From NCBI GenBank assembly GCA_022457155.1, contig JAJGOT010000121.1:1551501-1615500 (forward strand): a stretch of DNA of 64,000 nucleotides. Reading direction: 5' to 3'. The stretch is from Cladopsammia gracilis (lineage: Eukaryota; Cnidaria; Anthozoa; Scleractinia; Dendrophylliidae). The notes below the pieces were generated by a model. That model did no database searches and was not told the DNA's origin. It worked only from the letters and a program-made list of their open reading frames with translations. Each line of letters begins with the position of its first letter. Within the stretch, counting starts at the first letter, position 1. Positions 1 through 13,900 of the stretch are shown here, one piece after another. The translations under genes were made by a program, and so were the position numbers.

Positions 1-1556
1 TACTCAGCATGCAACTGACCTGCTGCGTTTGTTTACGGTTACCGTTTTTAGTTCAAAATCGACCTTCGCTTTTCTCACAATTCTGAATTTTCTATGGTAT
101 GAGCATTAATCATTCAGTTTTATTTCATCTTACTGTAGATTTTGCTGTGACCAATATAAAACTCTAATCAGAAGTCATTCACAGGAATTTTACTCAAAGC
201 ATGCTGGAATGATGGTATAATATCCTCCTTATAGTGTACATGTACATGTACCTTTTAGTTTCAAGACAGAACAATGTACAGCTCTTATATAAATATTACT
301 TTGCTTTTGTCTTGGTGCATATTCACACTGTAATATAATAATAATATCCTATGAACAACAATACAAATAATAATAATAGTGTAAAGAGAATTTCTGTGAA
401 CCCAAAATTGCCTAGCTTGCACTTTATACTGATACTTAAATTTTCAAGTAACACTGTTATGTAAACCTACACCACTGTACATGTGTTAGAAAAACACCCT
501 CATCTCTCTCCACAGTTACATGTACATCTGGTTATTTATTACTCAGCATGTGTTGCTTTTAACTGATTAGAATATTTGATTTCACATTGGGAGCTTAAAA
601 AGAATGATGCAATCCATTCTCAATTACAGTGTATGAACATTATTTTAGAATGTGCAGAAAGAGGTCACCAATGTTTTTTAACTTTAATACTCCATAGTAC
701 AATGTACAAAGTGTCAATCCCACTCATCAAGACCAACAGGGTTTTTTATGTAAGGTTACTGTCTTTAAGTGATCAACCAAGCTACAATCTTGGATGTTAT
801 AAAATTCAGACTGAAGATTGCAGACTGGCATAAGTGCATAATTATTAGTATCAAGTGTAGTCTGCTGACTGGGTATAAAATGCAGACTAAGACCAAAACT
901 GTCACTTCATCCTAATTTATGACTTAATCTATCAAGCAATCTGCTGCAAAACTGTCCTTTTAAGCCTTCGAGTCTACTCAGATGTCTCATATTTTCTTCT
1001 TTCTGACAGTATTCTATTTTCCACAATCACACAAGATAACTGTGAACATCTTCACATCTTTAATCTGTAATGTTATGAAAATGAATTGTATGGAAAACCT
1101 ATCAGAGATAGGTACTCAGAGATAGTCAGCACACAGCTGCACGCCACTGTAGGCACTAAGAAATAGTTTTGGTCTTACAACTGTATATTAATGTAGTCAG
1201 CATTTTATACTGTCTGGAGTCCAAAATTTAAAGTAGCTATAATGACTTTTATATATTACACAACGTAGCATTTGACGGCACAAATAAGCAACAGAACAAG
1301 TCAAATATGCCGTGTTATTCCACTTGTCCATTAAACCATTATTTAACTATATAAAAAGCAACATGTACATGTACAATAAACAATTTAATCAGTGGAAAGT
1401 TGTGTAATGGGGCTGGGCATTTTTACTCGTCAGTTTTTTTTTCTCACCTGATTTGTAAAAATACAAAGCTGCATTACACAACTTTTCGCTGAATTATAAC
1501 CTCTATTGATACTGACCAGTCACAATACAATCTGCATATTTAAGCTTAATTTATAC
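1..1556. other. non-coding; nothing recognised
   Basis: A/T-rich sequence that should be ATP13A intron. I searched it for the remaining conserved pump motifs (TGD, GDGANDCGAL) on the minus strand and saw none. Several ACATGTACATGTAC words occur at 235-252 and 1362-1375. Confidence 0.6.
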
Positions 1557-1983
1557 TTAAAGGGAGGGTTTCATGGTTCGGTGCATGTGCAAGCTATGAT
1601 GTAACCCATTTAACTTCATTGTTTACACCAATCAGAAGTAAATAGATAACTCTGGTGGGAAATTTGCCCATGAAAATGCCACAGTCAGTTAGCTGATTGA
1701 ATGGATGATTACACATACATACTGTACCCATGTGAGCCATGAAAGCCACCAGAAAATAGAATAAATCCTTCCGGTCAAAGGTTTTATTCAGTGTTGACTT
1801 TGTCGGTGTAATCCATTGAAATTTTCTGCGAATTTTGATCATCCTTCATTTTGTTTGGACTAATTATAGTATGTCATTATTGAAGTAAATGTGAGTGGTT
1901 TTTTAACCAATAAAATTGGTAAGAAAGCAAATAAAGCATTTTAATCTGTGTATATTCGCCGAACCGTGAAACCATCCCTTTAA
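1557..1983. mobile_element. TTAA-flanked foldback element (MITE)
   Basis: Inverted ends AGGGAGGGTTTCATGGTTCG and complement of AGGGATGGTTTCACGGTTCG, bordered by TTAA at 1557-1560 and 1980-1983. TTAA targets are typical of piggyBac and Kolobok superfamilies. No coding capacity. Confidence 0.82.
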
Positions 1984-2208
1984 TGCTGTTGTTTTAAATA
2001 CTTAATATTTCTCAGAGTTATACATGTGCGCTTAATACAAAACTGTATTTAAATGTACAGTATCATTGGACAGTTTGAAACGTTGAAGGCATTTCCAGGT
2101 AAAGGCAACTGCCATGAGAACAAGGCCCCTTCATGTATTGAAAAGCTTTGCAGGTATAAACGTACATGTAAATATTATCGTGTGTTCATGTATTGATTGA
2201 CCTGTGTT

Positions 2209-2555
2209 CTTGTAACCCGGGGGGGGGGGGGGGGGGTGGGGGGACTCCCAGATAAAAATGACGGGGGTGCTCGTAGGCAATTTTCATAAAACACCCTAAA
2301 AGGTACCAGAATCTTGTTTGATGGGCGTGGTTCAAAATAATTTTTACCCCTAAGAGGTATCAATTTGAAAACAACACATGTCATATCCTGTCATATTTTT
2401 TCGGCTCATACCCTAAAAGGTACAGCGATAATTCTAACGGTAGCCATTTCAGATTTTAGTACCCTAAGCGGTAGCAATCTACAAATTATGACCCCTAAAA
2501 GGTACGACGAGTACCCTCGTCATTTTTATATGGGAGTCCCCCCCGGGCTTGTAAC
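2209..2555. mobile_element. hAT-like MITE with G/C-run ends
   Basis: Inverted ends (CCGGGGGG... with GGGACTCCCA, and TGGGAGTCCCCCCCGGG) enclosed by an 8-bp duplication CTTGTAAC at 2209-2216 and 2548-2555. Repeated CCCTAAAAGGTA words inside. Eight-base duplications are typical of hAT elements. Confidence 0.8.
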
Positions 2556-4213
2556 TCTCTATAAAATATACCCTAATGTACATTTCTCAAAACTGATCTT
2601 TTTCGATTCATTTTCTATCCAGTTGTGGCAGTTTAAAGTGAAATATATCCCACCATTTTTGTGAAACTAAACTGATTTGAGTATTTACATGTAGGTTTCG
2701 AAAATCAATTGAACAAACATTGTCACATTTGAGTTAAGCTTAACTTACATCTGCTTACATGTAGATTCATGCCAGAAATGCACGCATGGTTGACAGTACA
2801 AATCAAATCGAAACGCTCCCCAGCGGTAAAACATACCTGCGAAGATGCGTGGGTTCTTCTTCATTCTTTTAAGGCGTTTTGTATTGATATTTCCACTGAA
2901 TAAAGCCGTTTTAAGGCCCGAAGCCTCGCCTGAAGTCAAACCTCGACCGTTGAAAATATCCCGCCTTCGCCGCCTTCGGGTCAGCGGCCTTCATTATTCA
3001 GCGGTAGATGCGTCATTTATAGGGACATAGATTGTACCCTTTCATACGCCCGAGTTGCAGATTTTGGAGAATTTGACCTCCCCGTTTCCAAGGAGTCACT
3101 GAGGAGAATCCAGCTTCTGCTTATGTTATTTCGCTCCTAGAATAACTGAAAAATTTATTGTTATATTTCCCCAGGATCCTCATAAAAGGTAAAACATTTT
3201 CAGGTGCTCACGGGATACCCATTTACTCAATCCACTGAAACTGAACATCTGGAATAGACTACGCAACTTTTACAAATCTTTCTTTGAAATTTAAATTTGG
3301 ACTATTTGATTATATCATTTTTTACTTTATCAATGCTGGAACAATTTCAATAAGGGGACCGGACTTGTTTTACATGAGAGTTCTGACGCGTGTCACGCGT
3401 AACGCATCACATGCGCAACATCATTTTCAAGGAAATTCTTCGTACTTTTATAATATTTCGGCAAGCTATTCTACCAATACCGAACGCTAAGTAATCTTGA
3501 CGTTGGCTCTGTCTGTTGTTGCATTTCCCGAATGCTGCCGGCAATCAACAATATGCCCGAGTGCACGCTCTTGAAAAGCGCTTCTTTTACAGGGATTTAT
3601 CGAGTGAGGTGCGGGATTGTGGAAAATTGGTTTATTCTTTTCAATTCTTTTTAGAACGAGGCATTGGGACAATGAGCTCTATTCTTATTCAATGAGATGC
3701 AAATTAGTATATTCCAATTTTCTGCAATCCCGCACCTTGGAGGATTTATCAGTCTCGATACTTTCATTAACACGACTTTTAAAGGGTTACATGATTGTTA
3801 CACTGGTGTCTAGAGTCTCCCTTTTTCAATGACATGGTGTTTGATAAGTATGTTGTTTAAGCTTTAAATAGTAAAGAAGGGTTATCATCGGTGAAAGTTG
3901 TAAGTTTCGATGAAATCCGATGGTATGGTGGAAGTCCTATGTAATTTATCAGTGTTCATGTATTTCGCAGCCTCCTATTTTCATTTTCCTTCAATAACAT
4001 GGTGCCGGTGGATTTCAGTGCTTCAACGGCACCCGTATTTTAGCGTGAGTTTTTAGAATCTTCATAACTCGATCCGTTAGAGGAAACTTAAAACAGTTAA
4101 CGAATAATTGTAAAAGAGTGAAGCAGGGGAAACTGACTTTAGTTCTAGTTATCGAGAAGTTCGATACTGATACTCTCACTGTACACAGTTTCAATACTGA
4201 GCCCTCCTTTTCT
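2556..4213. other. non-coding; nothing recognised
   Basis: Presumed ATP13A intron. Contains short G+C-richer patches (2900-3000, with CCTTCGCCGCCTTCGGGTC) but no coding or repeat structure I can name. Confidence 0.5.
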
Positions 4214-4620
4214 CACTTACATAAATCATTATTTAGTGACTATTTACGTTACATTTACATGATCCATTGAAACATGTAAATTAAATTTACAGGGTTCTCG
4301 AATCCCCCTTCAGTCTGGTGAACCATTTACATGATATTTACAGGATGTTTCGGGAAATTTACATGTCTTATATCCTGTAAATCTACCGAAAACAATTTAC
4401 ATGTTATTTACATGTTCGGCAAATTATAGCCTTAGAAAATGACACTGTAAATGGCAATTTACAGTACATTTACATGATCCATTGAAACATGTAAATTTCT
4501 TGTAAATTTTAATTTACAAAGCATTAACATGTAAATTATAATTTACAAATCATGTAAATCCAAATTTACATTTTGTAAATCCAAATTTACATGACTTGTA
4601 AATTTTCAACTTTTCCAGTG
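4214..4620. repeat. field of palindromic ATTTACATGT words
   Basis: About 20 copies of ATTTACA/TGTAAAT, many as ACATGTAAAT or ATTTACATG, in alternating orientation over 400 bases. Likely a foldback element or its remnant; no clean end repeats found. Confidence 0.65.
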
Positions 4621-4845
4621 AAGGGTAGAACAATTGACTTAAAAAAGATTTTATCGAAAATTATCACATGAACCGCTTAGGAATTTTTTTCTAGGATCCC
4701 TTCAAAAACCAAAAACCTAAGTATTAAATTTATCTTACTATTTATTATAAGAAAATCGTTTTTACAAGAACGGTATGCAGTTGATCACACTGCAGTATTT
4801 ATAGTGACATGTGTCCTATATAAATAGTGAAGATGAACTTTGAAC

Positions 4846-4999
4846 CTGTTTGGGGTTGACAGAGACTTGCAATGGTTTCTGGAGCACCCTTTGCATACAC
4901 ATCCATATTAGGAGCTCCTAATGTGCGAGTCACAACACACATGCGCTGCAGATCTGATGAGAATGGAAACTGACGAATAATAGCTATCTCATAAGGAGT
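4846..4999 (-). CDS. ATP13A: ATP13A exon 21 (KGAPE motif, N domain)
   Basis: 154 nt encoding [20 protein letters not shown], then [20 protein letters not shown] and [19 protein letters not shown] and KGAPE are the conserved nucleotide-binding residues of P-type ATPases. It is the leftmost exon found; the P-domain TGD/GDGxND motifs and M5-M10 were searched for by eye in 1-4845 and not seen. Confidence 0.95.
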
Positions 5000-7900
5000 C
5001 TAGTGAGAGAGAAAAACCAAACACATGTTAAATCTATTTTAAAACAGGCTTGAAATTAAAGCACAGTTAAACCTTTCTTATACAAGGACATTTACACTAA
5101 TTGTTTAAGCGCATCCTTACTGCGCACATAATTCATGTTGCAATGCCATGTAATGTCATGTCATGTCTGACATAAACGGTGAATGTACCAAGGAAAAAAT
5201 CTAAACATATAAAAGGCTGGTAGCCATTGTGTCAACTTTGCTCACTGGGATGACACTAATTGAAATTATTTACTGAATGGACTCACTTATAGCGGAGCAC
5301 TCGCCGGGCCGAAGGCCCGGCTGCGCAGCCCCATACTCATAGAACCTATGCCCGTCATTTTTCATAGTCATGGCTAGCGGAATGTTTCACGGGCGCGCGT
5401 GTGCCGTGCGCCCTTGTTGGACAGGGTTAGTTCGCGGCGCGTATTACGTTGCAAAACATGCGCGTATAACGCCACACAACATCCGAGATGTTGTTTTCAA
5501 TACGGATTTCACAACCAAAGAATTAAAAGCGGAGATTTAAAGAATTTCCAAGCAAGCGAGGGACTTAAAGGTAAAACACATTACATTTTCGATGGAAATT
5601 TATGTTGATATCAATCTGTGATTGACGTTTTCTTTGTCTTCTCGCTAGTTTTGGAGAATTGTTTATAAACGTGCTTAAATTCAGTCGTTTTGATTTCTTT
5701 CATCGAAGACAGCTCGGCCTTGATGAGCTATGAATGGTTCGCGTTTGCTTTTAAACATAAACTTATGGAGATGTGAATAAAAATTTTGGAAAGAAGATTT
5801 TGTCCATTTTTATGTGTTTGTTCATTCATTACATAGGTTGAAAATGAAAAGCGATTTTATGTAAACAAAACTAGACTTGGATTTTATAGCGGAGCACTTG
5901 CCAGGCCGTCGTTTGGTCATGGCTAGCCGAATGTTTCGCGGGCGCGTGTCCGTCCGCCCGCCGTGTTGGAACAACATCCGGGATCTTGAAAGCAAGGCTT
6001 TGTTTTTCGCGCGGCCACACAGCCGTGAGCTCGGTAAACACTTTAGTTGTTTTGTTGTGTCTAGCGGAGAATTAAAGTCGTTATTTCCTGCATTTTTTCG
6101 CGGTTTGCTACTCAAGACAGGGATACTAATTAAGGGATACTCAGAAGCCGCTTTAGTGGAAACAGACGAGCTTTCAGGGATAAAATCTTGCTTCGAGGAA
6201 CTTCATGTATTACGTTTTTATCAATGCAGGAGATGTTTGTTTTCTACGGATTTCAGAACCAGAAGCGGAGATTTGAATTTCCAAGCAAGCGAGGAACTTA
6301 AAGGTAAAAACAGATTACAGTTCTCGATGAGAATTTATGTTGATATCAATCTGCGAGTGACTTTTCATTAGTGTTATTGTTAGTTTTGGAGAATTGATTT
6401 TAAAACGTGCTTAAATTCAGTTGTATCGATCTCTTGAATTTCATCGAAGAAAGCTTAAACTCGATGAGCTATAATTAAATGGTACGCGTTTTGCTTTTAA
6501 ACGTAAACTAATGAGATTTGAAAAAATTTTTCGAAAGATTGTGTTGTCCATTTTTATGTGTTTGTTCATTCATTAGATAGATTAAAAAGCGATTTTATGC
6601 AAACAAAACAAGACTTTGATTTTATAGTACAGTTCTATCTTCACTCGCATCGCCTTATGCAAATATGTTTGTGTATTTTTGCAATTTTTGATTTTCAAAT
6701 CAGTTTCTCGGGCAATTTTTGACAAACATAAACTGTATTTATAAACTAGTTATTCTAGACAGAGAAAAGTTGTTTTTGTGAACTTTTGTACGGTCTATAA
6801 AAATGTTACTGTGCAGACGGTCGCGTAATATTGTTTTGAGAATTGCTAAAATTGAAAATAGCCCGTTCGTCAATCTTAATTCTTGTGCTTCCAACCTTTC
6901 ACCTTAGTTAAGTTTCACCTTAGTTAAGTTTCACCTTAGTTAAGTTTCACCTTAGTTAAGCTTGTTCAAAGTGCGACGCTGTTAGGCTTGGGCTATGTAT
7001 ATATTAGTTCTAAACTTCACTCGCATAGCCTTATGCAAATATGTTTGTGTATTTTTTGCAATTTTCATTTCCAAATCAGTTTCTCGGACAATTTTTGATA
7101 AGCAACAGATTTATTTTGTTTGGAAATTAGTCTTACTAGCATCTAGACGGAGAAAAAGTTGTTTTTGTGAACTTTTGTACGGTCTAAATGTACTGTGCAG
7201 ACGGTCGCTAAGTCTGTTTTTGAGAATTGCTAAAATTGAAAAATAGCCCGGTCTTCAATCTTAATTCTTGTGTTTCAGAGTGACGCTGTTATAGGCTCAG
7301 CCTATCTATATATTTTTTTCACTTAATGAAAATGCAGTTCCAGAAAATATCCATACTCCCCCACGGAAGGTTTTTTTGTTTAGCACCCCCGTCCCCCAGG
7401 AAATTCCAATTTAGCTTCATACTTTGCTTCTAAAATGTTGGCTTTTAAGACCCCCATCCCCCTAGGAATTTCCAATGACCTTCTATGGGATGGGTATAGA
7501 TTTTTTCTGGAAATACACAATACACCTCAGTCAGTCAATCATTCACCTTCATCATTTTTAAGCTATAATACCCACTAAGGGGACGTTGAGTGCTTATTTT
7601 GCAAAATATGGGTATTTTTCCATGCGTCTCATCTCCAAAACAAAGTCAGTGTCCCCCAGTCCTTTTTTTGCATTTCTGACAAGGTAATGAATCATATTCT
7701 GACTATTGCAGAAGTTAAAAAAATGGTGTTGTACATGTAGAAGATTTCTGCGTGAATGTCATTATAAATAAGTCAAAATCATGTGGGTGGACAGCACCCC
7801 AAGCAAAGCCTGACTTATTGTACCAGTGACATATAAACAAACTGATCACCTCTCCTAAGAGAATGCTTCAACATGGTCCCAAGGGTGTACATTTATGAAG

Positions 7901-10900
7901 GTTCAAAAATTACGATGGGACAAGCAAATTACAGTGGTCAGATTCTTTTCTTTTTATTTCATTACTATATGATATGTATACCAACAGCTATTTCAATTAA
8001 CGTTGTCGGATGAAAGCTCAATGCCTACAAGGCAAGACCGCAAGGTAATATGGGTAGTTGTCAGTGCGGGCGCAGTGAAATCTGGGTGACAGTTCTTAAG
8101 ATGTTTGCCTCCATGTTCTCTCGAATTTTACTGCCTTCAAAGCGTTCCTTTATTTGATAGTGTGGGGAGATTAAAGCACAGCAACAGGTAACGGCAGCAA
8201 GAACAGCACAAAACAATACGTTTAATGAGCAAATTCAAAACAATGCCTCTGCACATGCGTTTTACATTAAGGTACATTTCTTTGCGGTTCCCTGCAAAAT
8301 AACAACGTAGCTATAGCTCTTGTGGAGAACACGAACACCCGACGGTTAATTTTCTTGTCTCTATTTCAACTTGAAAGCCGTCCCTTCAGATTAAGTCCCT
8401 ACACATTAAGTCCCGTCCCAGATTAAGCTCCTAGACCATCCAGTCATGTTAGACAAACTAAACAAACTGGAACAACTGCAAAGTATTTTAAAATAGCATG
8501 AATACTTTTTTCAAGTGACATTTCCTCGGTTTTGCCATCGTCATTGCTAATAAGCTCCTTATTGTTGATTTGGGTGACTTTATGTATAAAAATCTCATAC
8601 TACCTTGCGGTCTTGACTTGAAGCTTTCATCTGGCAACGTTAATTGAATAGCTGTGTGCACACATACTCACAGCTATCCTTGAGTGTGTGCCTTGCAAAA
8701 GAAAGGCTGCCATTTTATTGTACATTAATAAAGCATTGATTTCTTCAGTTGTAGCATCAGCTGATGTAACATTGTATTTCTACATTGTATGTCTACATTG
8801 TGCTGTACTGTAAAGAAATAAACATAGAAATATGGTCTACCTTCTCGACTGAGAAGTGAAGTCAGCTTCCCTTAACACTTACTTACATTTCCCTGTAAAG
8901 CAGATTCGACAATAAATTCCTCAGCGGTTTTGGGTTTAACAACAGTAGGGACAATGTTGTCAAATTTTGTCTTATCTTCTCCAGGTTCTTCCAGAATCTA
9001 CAGTACGGAAGAAACTGTAAGTCTAATTGTGAAATTATGGATTTCTAGCATCTAAATATACCTGTGGATTTTTGAAAAGGGTATCGCCCTAAGTAACCGT
9101 TCCTGAGTGTGCTTGGCCTTGTTTTTTTTTGTTGTTCAAAAACTCTAAAACCCCCAATATAAAAACTAAAGACTGTTGCTAGTCTTTTGTTCTCCCGCCT
9201 TCGCTCCCTTTCCCTCTTCTTTCTCTTCTCTGTGATTTTCGGGCTGATTGGGGTCATAAAAACCCTTGTTTGGCTTGTTGTAGTGAAATTGCTGAAATTT
9301 TCTTTGACCATCTTTTCAAAAATACAGCTATAAATATTTGCACCATTAAGAACAAGTTCAAACATGTCATTCCAATGGCTAAAGCATGCACAGGATTAAC
9401 CAAGTTGAGCTACTGACTTTTTATCAAAATTTAATATTCAAAACAATAAAATGACAAGCTTTCCAACTGTCATTATCACTAGATGAAAATGGCTGAAGGT
9501 GTGTATATGTTATGTTATTCGTCTTTGCAATAATACTAGAAGCACAGGTGCTAGCAGCCTCATGTTTTTGTATTTATGCACATGTGAACATATGAAACAT
9601 GCACAATATAAATTATTAAAAATTACTAAAATCATCATTATTATCATATCCCAGTCGTTGAGCACAAATACTAAAAAAATGCAATGCAAAGTGAAACAAA
9701 TAATTGTGGTAAAATGGAGATTTCAATGAGCATATGAAGCTCGGTTTATAAATCCTGACTGGGTAGTACTAGCTGAATAAATTAAAACAGGAAATGACAC
9801 TGGAAAAAAATCTTTTATCCTTGTGGAATTTAACTATATCCTTCATTTTTGTAGCTGGGTTAACATTCAGCATAAACCAAAGAACATCACTAAAGTGTAC
9901 TCTAAAAACATGAAAAAAGTTACCCAGTCAGTAGCTTCAAACATCTTTAGGTCCAGGGGATCGCCAGTCAATTTCCCATCAATTACTGTGAGTGAATGAC
10001 AAGTGGCCATCGCTGCTAGCAAGGGACCCTGAGGTATACTTCCACTATCAGACGTCATTGAGCTAAAACTGAAAAAAAAAAACCATACGCAACCACAGTA
10101 CTTTATTTTATTTTATACTTTATTTTATACTTTATTTTAACATCTATAATATGGTAAAATATTTTGGTTAAGGTCAGGAGTGATTCATCGCTTAAAGAAT
10201 GACCACACTCTTCAGGGAATTACAACGAATGACTGGTAAATTGTTAATGCTGGCGGTATAATACAAATGGTTGCTAGGTAGCAGTTGCATCACGTGATTC
10301 TCAAGTTCCTGAGCATGTACTTGTTTCAGTGGCGACATGAGCTTGCTAATTTGTTTTGTACATACATGTAGATCCTTTTTACAGATGATAAACTTTTCGT
10401 AAAGGCATAGGTTACAGATATTATTGTAGGGTTGGCATTTTTTAAGTACTTATTGTTGAGATGTATTGCATGGCTAAGTTGTTCAAAGCAATTACACATT
10501 GATAGGAGTCAACTGTAGACAAACTTGATCTTATCGCTGTGAATTTTTTACTAATTTCGAGCTAAAACATACAAGGCAGTCCTTGTTAAAGTAGACTAAT
10601 CAACATGTTGGCTTGACAAATATTACAACACATTTGTTGATCAATGCATCTTTTATATTTTTGGTGTCTGAGATTTTTGGTTTACTCAAGCAGACACTTG
10701 TGTTTAAGGAGGTTCGATCGAAATCAAAATTTCACAGGGGAAGACATGTTTCGATTGCTTTGTATTCATACTTCATCGAATTTATGAAATGTGATCATAG
10801 TTTTATTTGTCACTGGTATCAAAGCGACAGTTGTTACTATTAATAGCAATGCCTGCTTATTGCCCTTTGTTTTAAACAAATAATGTTTTCCTAAAATTTA

Positions 10901-13900
10901 GGAAGTGAAATTTAGTAAAAAAATTCATGTGAAAGTACAAATCACAAAGGTACTGCAAAATGTATTTACCGGTAATAATGTTAAGCTAGGCTAAGCTAAA
11001 GCTTCTAAAAACGTTGATATATAATTTATAACACACCATACCATGCAAACTCCACAGGCACAACACCAAGAAAGTCCAAGCCATCTTCTGTTAATGTTCC
11101 AGTCTAGAATAATAAGAAAGAAATTATTATATGCATGGAGATAGAAATGACATTGTTACATGTACATACATGACTTGTATTACTAGGTTATTTGTGCGTG
11201 ACTACAGAAATGGCTGTATCGTGAAAGCCATCAGGATGAGGAGAGCATGGTTAATGTTGTATATGAATGATATTTGCCTGTCTGTAGATGAACAAGACAA
11301 ACTGCTGATAAATTTGCACTTAAAGAAATTCTAGTTTCAGATTAATTATCTATCGACCGAGAAGTACTGTTGTGGGCTCTTCCCAGATTATAATTTGATA
11401 ACATTAATTTTTGTATCAGCAAAATGAATGAGAGTCCTTGAGAATATGACCATTTTACATGTACCGTATTTTCTCGATTAAACGCCGGGCCCCGAATAAA
11501 CGCCGGGTATAATAGAGAAAGGTGGAGTAAGCTCCTCAAATGTTTATTTGTGGTATAATAAACTTAAGATTTAAGGGCAAGGTACACCGCTACCAAGAAA
11601 AACGAATAATAACCCTTTCTTAAAAAATGGTGGGCGAGGAAAAACTGTTGATTCAAAGAAACGCCGGGTCCACTAGGCTAAGTTTGAAATAAACGCCGGG
11701 GGCGTTTAATTGAGAAAATACGGTATGTACTGTACTCGCCCCAAGGACAAAGCTACTAAACGAATTACAGAACTCTTAAGAACTTTACATGGTGTATATA
11801 AACATAATATTTGTTAAATTTCAATATTGTCTTTGAAAAGCCCCTTTGGGAGAGTCAATCAAATATGTATGTATGTATGTATGTATTGTACACTGGCAAA
11901 TCTGGCAAGAAGTGATGTACACATTCCACAGGATGACACCCTGTAGTGACCTGTGTTTGGCTTTACTAAAAGACAACTGAGTCAATGCAATAATATTAAA
12001 TGACAACATAATAATAAAAATTATTCCAGAACATGAAATAACTTTCATTGTAAGTTTGTATGTTAGCACAGTTTGCAAAGTTCTTGATTACAACAAGTAA
12101 AAAACACAAAACGATAAAGGCGTTACTTACATTGGCATAATATGCAACTAAATTGTTCTTTATAACAAAATTTTTTATGCAAGTTACTTCTTCTGTATGA
12201 ATAATTAGTAATATGTGACGAAATTTAAGCAAGTAGTTAGATAAAAGCTAACCTTGTCAAAGCAGAACAGCTTCAGTTTTCCACAAACATTGATTCTAAA
12301 TTAAAGGAGGTACAGCACATCATTCACTTATTATTATGTGTACATCTAATGTAATCCATATAATCCATACAATCAATATTTGTAAGTTAAGCCAACAATG
12401 CTATAATTAATGATCTAATTGATGATAATTAATAACATCACGGCTAAACTGACCAATGACAGCAATAACCAGATGTATATAACATCAACTGACTATTCAC
12501 AGTTCACATGACTCTGAAGATGACTTCTGCTCGGGTTGTCGAAACGTCAATCAATGTCAACAACAACAGTTCTTTTTAGAACGACACAAACCCAGACAAT
12601 CAAAACTGACAGACTACTGATACTCCTGGCTTCAAACCATTTACAATAAATAAACAGTAACGGGTTTACAACTGTACCTTGGTGGATTTATACAGTAGAT
12701 GTGTTTTTTCTTTAGCCTCTGCAGAGCATAAACAATCCCAACTGACATTGCTGCAGGGAGAGCAGGCGGAACAGCTACAGTAGTGATGATATCCAAGGCT
12801 TGTACCATGATATTACCAATAGACATCTAAAGAGAACAACAGGGCTGCCATGTATGAAGTAAATAACTAGAAACAAGTAGCCAGTTAGGACTTCACATGT
12901 GGGCCCTTTGGATTATGGACCAGTCATTAGTCAAAGTTCAAATAAAGCAAAAAAAAAACATGTCTCAGCGTGACATATATAAGAATTATTGTGTGAAATG
13001 AGAGAGAACTGACTTTCAGCCATTACATGTCATGACCAAATTGAAATTGTTTCGATAGGAAAACTTTCTTTTCATTGTACAATTTAAAACAAGCAGTGAT
13101 GACTGCTATTAAAACACAGGTATTGTGAAGAATCGGTGATAAATTAACAATAAATTATGCTTATCAACACGATCAATAAATCTTTTACTGTTTAACCTTG
13201 CAATGATTCTACAAAAGACTAAACAATCTTAACAAATTTGGTCTCAAGGTTTTAAACTAGAAATACAAAAATGTGCGGTAGGGAAAAGGGCGGCAAATGT
13301 AAATAGAGAATACTACATGGGAAGTGCGCACATGAGGAATACAATTATGCAGAAGTTGGTTCGTATCAGAAATTGAGCAAACGAATGAACGAGGCTACAA
13401 TTGTGAGCAAGTGAGATTTCTGATACAAACCAGCAAGTGTGTAAATTTTGTACAAAGCACTTTCCATGTTGTATTATGTTTATTATTATACATACAGAGA
13501 TTTAAAACTCGCAGTTTAATTTTAATTTTTATTTGCAAAATTAATGCAAGTTGGCAAATAACTTTCAAAAGCTTACAATTCGCAACTATAATTATAAGCT
13601 TAAAACGCCCGGCTTCATTTCTTGGCAAAAAGTGAAGCTAAAATTCATGAAATACTAAAATATAAAGCAAGTTTAATCGGAGTCTGACTCTATAATTTGA
13701 ATTCTCTTCCATTTCCTTTTGGTTTGAGTGACTATGAGCTCTCAGTTTGAATTGTAGGTATAGGTGGTAAGAGTGTTGACCGAAATCACAAATTGGGCTC
13801 CACTTGTCATGGCACCTTCGAAGAACATCAATGGCATTTTACTCAGACATGCTTGCTGTACTTTCACTAGTGGGAGAAGTCATTGCTACAGTGAAATATT

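Noticed and set aside
2175..2384. Proline-rich minus-strand frame
   Set aside because: Produced by the G/C run at the end of a hAT-like MITE.
5877..6371. 164-codon plus-strand frame
   Set aside because: Lies entirely within the AGCGGAGCAC interspersed repeat, is broken in the other copies, and has no recognised domain.
9045..9365. 106-codon minus-strand frame rich in Arg/Glu
   Set aside because: Inside an ATP13A intron, no domain, low-complexity RERRRE stretch from a C/T-rich tract.
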